Origin: an uncultured beta proteobacterium
GTDB taxonomy: Bacteria; Pseudomonadota; Gammaproteobacteria; Burkholderiales; Rhodocyclaceae
DNA: 6,315 bases
Assembly (NCBI GenBank): GCA_903933395.1
Contig: CAIZKA010000315.1
Coordinates: 1-6,315, forward strand
Reading direction: 5' to 3'
Of the stretch, positions 1-4,829 are shown in pieces (positions within the stretch are counted from its first letter, which is position 1; each line of letters starts with the position of its first letter). Both the position numbers and the translations under genes were made by a program. The notes under the pieces were generated by a model. It was not told where the DNA came from. It saw only the letters and a list, made by a program, of their open reading frames with translations, and ran no database searches.

Positions 1-1
1 C

Positions 2-736
2 GCGCGCAATGTGTTCAAGGACGGCAAGGCGATGCTGCAGCAGCTAATCGCCGAAAAGTGGATACGCGCCAACGCGGTGTTCGGCCTCTTCCCCGTCGCG
101 CGCAGCAATGAGGACATCGATTTCCTGGTCGACGGCGAGCCGGCCTTCACCTGGCATGGCCTGCGCCAGCAGCAGGAGCGCCCCGACGGCAAGCCGCAGC
201 AAAGCCTTGCCGACTTCGTCGCGCCGGTCGGCGATTACGCCGGCGCCTTCGCCGTGACCGCCGGACTGGGCATCGAAAAGAAGCTCGCCGAGTTCGAGGC
301 GCAGCACGACGACTACCGCGCGATCATGTTGAAGACCCTCGCCGACCGCCTCGCCGAAGCCGCCGCCGAGTGGCTCCACCGCGAAGTACGCACCAGCTAC
401 TGGGGCTATGCGGCGGCGGAAAAGCTCGACGTCACCGCGCTGGTCGAAGAGAAATACCAGGGCATCCGCCCGGCACCGGGCTACCCGGCCTGCCCTGATC
501 ACACGGCCAAGGCCGGCCTGTTCGCCCTGCTCGACGCGCCGAAGAATGCACAGATGAATCTCACCGAGAGCTTCGCCATGACGCCGGCCGCTTCGGTCGC
601 CGGCTTCTACCTCGCCCACCCCGAGGCGCGTTATTTCGCCATCACGAAAATCGATCGCGACCAGCTTGAAGATTGGGCAAAGCGCGCCAACTACCCACTT
701 CCCGAAGCCGAAAAATGGCTCGCTCCCCTGCTGTAA
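2..736 (+). CDS. metH: Methionine synthase MetH, C-terminal AdoMet-binding reactivation domain (5' partial)
   Basis: MetH transfers the methyl group of 5-methyltetrahydrofolate to homocysteine through cobalamin, in the cytoplasm. This fragment is the C-terminal module that binds S-adenosylmethionine and, with a reductant, reactivates oxidised cob(II)alamin. The frame is open to the left edge, so the folate-, homocysteine- and cobalamin-binding parts lie outside; a GTG at 11 is internal and not the start. About 244 codons are visible. The signature RPAPGYPACPDH lies near visible residues 156-167, and its Arg and Tyr keep the R-x(4)-Y spacing of E. coli Arg1134/Tyr1139. A Glu 37 residues upstream of that Arg fits E. 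coli Glu1097. ESFAMTPAASVAGFY and the end EKWLAPLL are also typical. The C-terminus is a few residues shorter than in E. coli. Whether this MetH is a single chain or encoded as two proteins cannot be seen here. The stop codon TAA overlaps the ribosome binding site of the next gene. Confidence 0.96.
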   Translation, partial: ARNVFKDGKAMLQQLIAEKWIRANAVFGLFPVARSNEDIDFLVDGEPAFTWHGLRQQQERPDGKPQQSLADFVAPVGDYAGAFAVTAGLGIEKKLAEFEAQHDDYRAIMLKTLADRLAEAAAEWLHREVRTSYWGYAAAEKLDVTALVEEKYQGIRPAPGYPACPDHTAKAGLFALLDAPKNAQMNLTESFAMTPAASVAGFYLAHPEARYFAITKIDRDQLEDWAKRANYPLPEAEKWLAPLL

Positions 737-745
737 GGAAGACCC

Positions 746-1204
746 ATGTCAGAAACGCTGCCGAATCGCCTGAGCTTCAATGAAGCCGTGGTCCTCGTCA
801 AACAGACCGGCAAGGCCGCATTCGCCGCGATGCCGGTCTTCGGCGACGACGAGGGCGACGAAAATGCAAACGCCGAAGGCGCTCGCATTTTCATCCTGCT
901 GCCCGACGAGGACGAAGGGTGGACCCTGCGTTTCATCGCCGGGCCGTTCTTTTCCGCCGCCTATGCCGCCAACGACATCATCCCGTCCGACGAGATTCCC
1001 GACCGCGTGCGCGAGCTGCTGTTCATGCCGACGCGCTGCGAGGAGGACTGGTTGACCGACCAGTTGCAGGTGCTTTTAGGCAAGCTCACCCAGGCCGCCG
1101 GCATCGGCGAGCAGATGCCGGATTACGAGGCGCTGGCGGCGAAGGGCGCGGGACCGGAGGCGGTGTTTCCGATCGCATTCATCGGGCGCGACAAGCCCAA
1201 CTGA
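746..1204 (+). CDS. Conserved-looking acidic protein of unknown function downstream of metH
   Basis: A 152-residue protein I do not recognise. Its ATG lies 9 bp after the metH stop, with a good Shine-Dalgarno AAGGAAG at 735-741, so it is very probably co-transcribed with metH. Three features support it being real: strong start signals, the operon spacing, and an ordered-looking sequence. An N-terminal helix-like segment (residues 10-30) is followed by an acidic stretch (33-44, GDDEGDEN...). A hydrophobic strand (46-52) and a second acidic turn (PDEDEG, 53-58) come next. An aromatic segment (59-75) and a helical segment rich in Glu, Arg and Leu (83-118) complete it. There is one Cys (98), no signal peptide and no membrane segment, so it is probably cytosolic. 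No catalytic motif is evident. A role linked to methionine synthase is only a guess from position. Confidence 0.8.
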   Translation: MSETLPNRLSFNEAVVLVKQTGKAAFAAMPVFGDDEGDENANAEGARIFILLPDEDEGWTLRFIAGPFFSAAYAANDIIPSDEIPDRVRELLFMPTRCEEDWLTDQLQVLLGKLTQAAGIGEQMPDYEALAAKGAGPEAVFPIAFIGRDKPN

Positions 1205-1215
1205 GCCGTTCGTAG

Positions 1216-1284
1216 CGTCATTCCGGCGCACGCCGGAATCCAGTGAAGTTGAGATCTGGGCCCCGGATCAAGTCCGGGGTGACG
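1216..1284. repeat. Composite palindromic intergenic repeat (two hairpins with terminal inverted ends)
   Basis: This 69-bp element lies between the convergent ends of the unknown gene and the DUF1840 gene. It begins CGTCATTCCGG and ends CCGGGGTGACG; these ends are inverted copies matching at 9 of 11 positions. Inside are two perfect stems. The first is ATTCCGGCG (1220-1228) pairing with 1231-1239. The second is CCCCGGA (1261-1267) pairing with TCCGGGG (1273-1279) around the loop TCAAG. The pattern of a CGTCATTCC hairpin, a short spacer, a CCCCGGATCAAGTCCGGGG hairpin and TGACG resembles short dispersed repeats that I recall from proteobacterial intergenic regions. Only one copy is in the window, so its repetitive nature rests on that resemblance. 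Its position between converging genes would suit a transcription end or RNA-stabilising structure on both strands, but there is no T-tract. Confidence 0.65.
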
Positions 1285-1323
1285 TTCGTTCGCCGGGGCG
1301 GCGTGGCCTCCGGGAAGGACGGC

Positions 1324-1668
1324 TCAAACGCCCCAAACCACGGGCTTCTGCTTCTTCAGCGACCACTCCAGAAGCTCCAGCAGCGGCACCGCGCGCTGAG
1401 TCAGGGTGACGAAAGGCCGCGACCCCTGGCCGCGGCCGCCGCTTCCGTCGGGTTCGGTTTGCGGCAGGTCTTCCGGACTCTTTCCGGCGCGCTGCCGTTT
1501 GTCTTCCTCGATCGCCGCCTTGATGCGCGCGATCGCGTCGGGTAGTTGCTCGACGGTGACGATGCCCTTGTCGGTCGGCTCCTTGCCCATGAGTTTCATC
1601 ATGCGCTTGGCCACGTCGCCGAACATGATGACGTCGCCCGAGGCCGGAGATTGAAAAATGACGATCAT
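1324..1668 (-). CDS. DUF1840 domain-containing protein
   Basis: A 114-residue small cytosolic protein with the DUF1840 pattern. It has an N-terminal MIVIFQSPASGDVIMFGDVA (1-20), a helix ending KLMGKE (25-30), then GIVTVEQLPDAIARIKAAIEE (35-55). A C-terminal helix, RAVPLLELLEWSLKK (92-106), is followed by a short tail. Between roughly 56 and 84 lies a hydrophilic linker rich in Lys, Gln, Gly, Ser and Arg that looks disordered. The biochemical function of the family is not known to me. The reading frame stays open upstream to 2109, but that part is only the shadow of the hydrolase gene. The ATG at 1668 is chosen because the family sequence starts there and a strong AAGGAG lies 8 nt upstream. 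This ATG overlaps the hydrolase stop (ATGA), so coupled translation is likely. Confidence 0.9.
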   Translation of the reverse strand: MIVIFQSPASGDVIMFGDVAKRMMKLMGKEPTDKGIVTVEQLPDAIARIKAAIEEDKRQRAGKSPEDLPQTEPDGSGGRGQGSRPFVTLTQRAVPLLELLEWSLKKQKPVVWGV

Positions 1669-2468
1669 TGTCTGATCTCCTTCAGCCAGTCGAGAATCTG
1701 CTGCGCCGGTTTCTTCCAGTCGCGTTCCAGCATCAGGCCATGGCCCATGCCGGGAAATATGTTGGCTTCGACGTCGTAGCTGCGCGCGGTCATTTCCACC
1801 AGCGAGGACGGGATCAGATGGTCGAATTCCGCACCCTGCACCAGGAGAGGCGTGCGCTTGATCCGCCCGGCGCGCGGCATGCCGAACAGCGACATGTCCC
1901 AGATCGCGCGATGCGATTCCGATTGCGAACCCTTGTAATAACGTTTCAGGTCGTCGAGTGAAACCGGCTGGGCGAACAAGGCTTCGCGCAGGGTTTCCAG
2001 CGAGGCCTTGCCGCCGCTCATCAGGCTGTTGAGGTCGGACATCATGCCCGGCTTGGAAAACATCATGCCCATTGCGGCCGACAGCAGGCCTTGCGGCGGC
2101 ACCGAGCACATCAGCACGGCAGCGGGCACCATGTGTTCTTCCAGATACTTCTGCACCACGAAGCCGCCCATGGAATGCCCGATCAGGATCGGCGGCGCCG
2201 GCAAGCCGGCGGCGACGGTGGCGACATCGCGCACATAGTCATCGATGGAAAAACTGTCGAGATGCGGGCGGCCCGGAGTGCCGCCATGGCCGGAAAGGCT
2301 GACGGCGTAGGCGGCATAGCCGGCCTCGGCGAAGAAAGGCAGAAAATGTTCCTCCCAGCACCAGGCGGCGGTGTAGGCGCCGTGGACGAACAGCAGCGGT
2401 GCCGGCTTCGTCTTGCCCTTTGGCACACGGACGAGGACTTCATGATGTTCGAAACGGGGCGGGTTCAT
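1665..2468 (-). CDS. Alpha/beta hydrolase family protein
   Basis: A 267-residue single-domain alpha/beta hydrolase, probably a cytosolic esterase-like enzyme of unknown substrate. Numbering from the ATG at 2468, the oxyanion region is LLFVHGAY (25-32). The nucleophile elbow is GHSMGG with Ser99. The acid is Asp216 in AEFDHLIP, and the His is His243 in GMGHGLML, so the triad is complete and in order. A GHGGTPG segment (60-66) follows strand 4. The Met-rich stretch 118-150 probably belongs to the lid. There is no signal peptide. An alternative in-frame ATG at 2513 would add 15 residues. I prefer 2468 because the homologous-looking sequence begins there and a -10-like element lies between the two ATGs. 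Neither start has a clear Shine-Dalgarno. The gene overlaps DUF1840 by 4 bp. The family is too broad to infer a pathway; the neighbours give no substrate clue. Confidence 0.92.
   Translation of the reverse strand: MNPPRFEHHEVLVRVPKGKTKPAPLLFVHGAYTAAWCWEEHFLPFFAEAGYAAYAVSLSGHGGTPGRPHLDSFSIDDYVRDVATVAAGLPAPPILIGHSMGGFVVQKYLEEHMVPAAVLMCSVPPQGLLSAAMGMMFSKPGMMSDLNSLMSGGKASLETLREALFAQPVSLDDLKRYYKGSQSESHRAIWDMSLFGMPRAGRIKRTPLLVQGAEFDHLIPSSLVEMTARSYDVEANIFPGMGHGLMLERDWKKPAQQILDWLKEIRQ
1677..1682 (-). promoter_or_regulatory. Shine-Dalgarno site of the DUF1840 gene inside the hydrolase 3' end
   Basis: The minus strand reads AAGGAG, 8 nt before the ATG at 1668. The site lies within the last codons of the hydrolase gene (the residues LKEIRQ). 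It fixes the DUF1840 start against the much longer open frame and indicates its own ribosome loading besides coupling through the ATGA overlap. Confidence 0.8.
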
Positions 2469-2477
2469 CGGGCGGGA

Positions 2478-2483
2478 TAAAAT
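2478..2483 (+). promoter_or_regulatory. Candidate -10 element for the DUF2905 gene
   Basis: TAAAAT within GGGATAAAATTGG differs from the TATAAT consensus at one position. It lies 32 bp before the ATG at 2516, giving a predicted short leader of about 25 nt. No good -35 hexamer is visible at 16-18 bp spacing, so this is a weak prediction. Confidence 0.35.
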
Positions 2484-2496
2484 TGGAATCTCGTCG

Positions 2497-2502
2497 ATTC
2501 TA
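2497..2502 (-). promoter_or_regulatory. Candidate -10 element for the hydrolase-DUF1840 operon
   Basis: The minus strand reads GGTAGAATCG. TAGAAT matches the TATAAT consensus at five of six positions and lies 28 bp before the ATG at 2468. The predicted transcript would begin near 2490, excluding the alternative ATG at 2513. No clear -35 is visible; the region where it should lie is inside the DUF2905 coding start. Confidence 0.4.
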
Positions 2503-2515
2503 CCGCGCGCCATCC

Positions 2516-2704
2516 ATGCTGAAATGGTTGATTGTCCTGATGGCCACCGTATTTGTGATCGGTCTGCTGCAACCGCGCCTGCCGCAAGCGGGCCGGCTGC
2601 CGGGCGACCTGCGCTTCCGCCTGCGCGGCAGGGAGTACTCCTTTCCCTTCGGCTCGGTGATCCTGTTTTCGCTGGTCGCCGCGCTTATCGGCTGGCTGAT
2701 TTGA
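2516..2704 (+). CDS. DUF2905 family small membrane protein
   Basis: A 62-residue protein with the full DUF2905 layout. An N-terminal membrane helix (about 3-18, LKWLIVLMATVFVIGL) is followed by a short basic loop carrying the family motif GRLPGDLRFR (26-35). YSFPFGS (41-47) comes next, and then a second membrane helix running to the C-terminus (48-62). It is probably an inner-membrane hairpin protein; its function is unknown. The frame is open further upstream to 2399, but the ATG at 2516 gives the usual family length and N-terminus, and the upstream part overlaps the hydrolase. There is no recognisable Shine-Dalgarno. The gene is divergent from the hydrolase and converges on cca, overlapping the cca 3' end by 20 bp. 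It appears to be a single-gene transcription unit. Confidence 0.9.
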   Translation: MLKWLIVLMATVFVIGLLQPRLPQAGRLPGDLRFRLRGREYSFPFGSVILFSLVAALIGWLI

Positions 2705-3905
2705 GGCTGCGCAGAGCCTCGATGCGCGCAGCGCTGACGGCGCCGGCGATGGCTTGCGGCTCGGCGGTCGCTGCGGCGATGGCGCCGGCGTCTACGCTGC
2801 GCACCGCCGCCAGCGCCGCGCGCCAGGTCGCGGCCTGGGCGTAGTCGCGCTCTTCCCAACCCAGCCGGCCGCGGTAATCCGCCTCGCAAGCGAGAAGGAT
2901 CAGCTCGAAGCGTTCCGGCCGGCGCAGCGCATCGCAGCGCTCAAGAACCGTCAATTGGGTTTCCGGCCGCAGTTCGGCGACGCGGTGCATGTCGCCGTGG
3001 AAGCGCGCCGCCAGGCGGCCGACGTCGCGGCAGTCGACCGGCACCTTGAGGCGTTCGCAAATCGCTTCGAGCAGAGTCACGCTCCTGGCTTCATGGCCGT
3101 GATGGCGCGGCAGGATGTCGGCCGGCGTGCGGCCCTTGCCGAGGTCGTGCATCAGCGCCGCAAAGCGCGCCGGCAGCGCGGCGCCGAGGCGCGCCGCCAT
3201 GTCGATGACCATCATGACATGCACGCCGGTATCGATTTCGGGATGATAGTCGGCGCGCTGCGGCACGCCCCACAGGGCATCGAGTTCGGGCAGCAGGCGC
3301 AGCAGCGCGCCGCATTCGCGCAGCACCTCGAACATGCGCGAGGGCTTCGCCTCCATGAGGCCGCGCGCCAGTTCCTGCCAGACCCGCTCGGGCACCAGCG
3401 CATCGACTTCGCCGGCGGCGACCATCTCGCGCATCAGCGCCAGGGTTTCCGGCGCCACCGAAAAATCGGCGAAGCGCGCCGCAAAGCGCGCCACGCGCAG
3501 GATGCGCACCGGGTCTTCGGCAAAGGCCGGCGAGACATGGCGCATCACGCGCGCCGCGATGTCGGCCCGCCCGCCGTGGGGATCGATCAGTTGGCCCGTT
3601 TCGTCCCTGGCGATCGCATTGATGGTCAGGTCGCGGCGCATAAGGTCGTCTTCGAGGCTCACCCCGGGCGAGGCGTGCACCACGAAACCGGTATAGCCCG
3701 GCGCGGTCTTGCGCTCGGTGCGTGCCAGCGCGTATTCCTCGTGGCTCTCGGGATGGAGGAAGACCGGGAAGTCGCGCCCGACCTGCTGGAAGCCTTGCGC
3801 CAGCATTTCTTCGGGCGTCGCACCGACCACCACCCAGTCGCGATCCTTGACGGCTAAGCCGAGAAGTTCGTCGCGCACCGCGCCGCCGACGACGTAGGTT
3901 TTCAT
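2685..3905 (-). CDS. cca: Multifunctional CCA protein (tRNA nucleotidyltransferase with HD phosphohydrolase domain)
   Basis: This enzyme adds or repairs the 3'-terminal CCA of tRNAs from CTP and ATP without a nucleic-acid template. At 406 residues it is close to the 412 of E. coli Cca and aligns along its whole length. The nucleotidyltransferase head has GGAVRD (7-12) and the metal-binding pair Asp21/Asp23 in KDRDWVVVG. RRDLTINA (90-97, Arg91) and EDPVRILRVAR (130-140, Arg137 and Arg140, thought to read the incoming base) are at the same positions as in E. coli. The HD domain has HPEIDTGVH (221-229), MHDLGKG (252-258, His253-Asp254) and RHHGHE (267-272). This indicates the E. coli-type 2',3'-cyclic phosphodiesterase, 2'-nucleotidase and phosphatase activities. 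The gene is 12 bp downstream of the NDUFA9-like gene, so it is the last gene of the slt operon. Its start lacks a clear Shine-Dalgarno, but the MKTYVVGGAVRD N-terminus fixes it. Confidence 0.98.
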   Translation of the reverse strand: MKTYVVGGAVRDELLGLAVKDRDWVVVGATPEEMLAQGFQQVGRDFPVFLHPESHEEYALARTERKTAPGYTGFVVHASPGVSLEDDLMRRDLTINAIARDETGQLIDPHGGRADIAARVMRHVSPAFAEDPVRILRVARFAARFADFSVAPETLALMREMVAAGEVDALVPERVWQELARGLMEAKPSRMFEVLRECGALLRLLPELDALWGVPQRADYHPEIDTGVHVMMVIDMAARLGAALPARFAALMHDLGKGRTPADILPRHHGHEARSVTLLEAICERLKVPVDCRDVGRLAARFHGDMHRVAELRPETQLTVLERCDALRRPERFELILLACEADYRGRLGWEERDYAQAATWRAALAAVRSVDAGAIAAATAEPQAIAGAVSAARIEALRSLKSASR

Positions 3906-3917
3906 CGGCGGCCGGTA

Positions 3918-4829
3918 TCAGCTACGCAGATAGGTTGGGGCGACGACTTCCAGTGCGGTGGCAATGCGGCCGAAGGGCAACGTGCAACCGCTGTCGCAGA
4001 CACTGGCAACGCGCATGGAGCGGATGTTGTCGCGCGTCATCGGGCCGTTGGGGATGAACTCCATGGCCCAGGCCTGCAGCCAGGCGATGGCCTCGGGCAG
4101 GCCGATGATGGCGCGCGGATGGCCGGCGACGGCGGCAGCATAGCCGACCAATTGGCGCAGGCTGTACTGCGTCGGTCCGCACAGGTCGTAGGCGGCGCCG
4201 ATGCTTTCGGCGCGCTGCAGGCTGTCGGCTACCGTGGCGGCAACGTCCTCCACCCAGACCGGCTGGAAACGCGCATCGGCGCCGGCCAGCGGAAACAGCG
4301 GGGCGATCTTCGCCAACTTGGCAAACAGGGTGAGGAAGGAATCCCCCGGCCCGAAAATCACCGAAGGGCGGAAGATCGTCAGATCCAGCCCGGCGCTTTG
4401 CAGCACCGCCTCACCGGCGGCCTTGGAACGCAGGTAGCCGGAAGGCGCGTCGGCCGCCGCCTTCAGTGCCGAGACATGCAGCACGCGACGCACGCCGGCC
4501 GCCTTCGCCGCCGCCGCGATCTTCTGCGGCAGTTCGACGTGGGCGCGTGCGAAACCTTTGCCATAGGGCTCGCCCTCTCCACCCTTCAACACGCCGACCA
4601 GGCTGATCACCGCGTCCTGCCCGGCCATCAGCCGCGCCAGCGTCGCCGGATCATGCACGTCCGCATCGATCACGTTCGCGGTGGGCAGCACCAGCAGATG
4701 CTTGGCGTGGTCGCGGCGGCGCGTCGGCAGCGTGAAACAGGAGTCGGCGCTGGCGGGACGGCGCGCCAGTTCGCGCACGACGGCGGAACCCAAAAAGCCC
4801 GTGCCGCCAATCAAAAGGATGTTTTTCAT
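3918..4829 (-). CDS. NDUFA9-like NAD(P)-binding protein (atypical short-chain dehydrogenase / NAD-dependent epimerase superfamily)
   Basis: A 303-residue Rossmann-fold protein of the kind annotated as complex I NDUFA9 subunit family. The N-terminus has the dinucleotide motif GGTGFLG (8-14) after strand LLI. Residues 70-79 (GQDAVISLVG) form the strand 4 turn, VLHVSALKA (116-124) carries the position of the catalytic Ser, and YLRSK (132-136) keeps the Tyr-x3-Lys pair. FRPSVIFGPGDSF (153-165) and FQPVWVEDVA (188-197) are typical of extended SDR proteins. There is no signal peptide. The C-terminus has an unusual CDSGC pair (Cys278, Cys282). NDUFA9 is a eukaryotic complex I accessory subunit; no nuo genes are here, so a complex I role is not supported by context. 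The start at 4829 is chosen by the Rossmann N-terminus; the frame open to 5201 is a shadow of slt. It overlaps the slt stop by 4 bp. Confidence 0.92.
   Translation of the reverse strand: MKNILLIGGTGFLGSAVVRELARRPASADSCFTLPTRRRDHAKHLLVLPTANVIDADVHDPATLARLMAGQDAVISLVGVLKGGEGEPYGKGFARAHVELPQKIAAAAKAAGVRRVLHVSALKAAADAPSGYLRSKAAGEAVLQSAGLDLTIFRPSVIFGPGDSFLTLFAKLAKIAPLFPLAGADARFQPVWVEDVAATVADSLQRAESIGAAYDLCGPTQYSLRQLVGYAAAVAGHPRAIIGLPEAIAWLQAWAMEFIPNGPMTRDNIRSMRVASVCDSGCTLPFGRIATALEVVAPTYLRS

Noticed and set aside
44..619. 191-codon open frame on the minus strand opposite metH
   Set aside because: The plus strand encodes unmistakable MetH motifs through this whole stretch, and the antisense product has no motif.
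1258..1284. CCCCGGA hairpin as a classical intrinsic terminator
   Set aside because: The stem is GC-rich, but no run of T follows it on either strand. It is recorded as part of the repeat, with only a possible role in ending transcription.
1243..1545. 100-codon plus-strand open frame across the repeat and the DUF1840 3' end
   Set aside because: It has no Shine-Dalgarno, runs through the palindromic repeat and then antisense to DUF1840, and has no family-like sequence.
1669..2109. Upstream extension of the DUF1840 frame to 261 residues
   Set aside because: The extra N-terminal part lies out of frame over the hydrolase, and the DUF1840 family starts at MIVIFQS with its own Shine-Dalgarno.
2754..3857. 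367-codon open frame on the plus strand, opposite cca
   Set aside because: It lies wholly antisense to a clear cca gene, is Arg-, His- and Ala-rich without family motifs, and is explained by the codon bias of GC-rich DNA.
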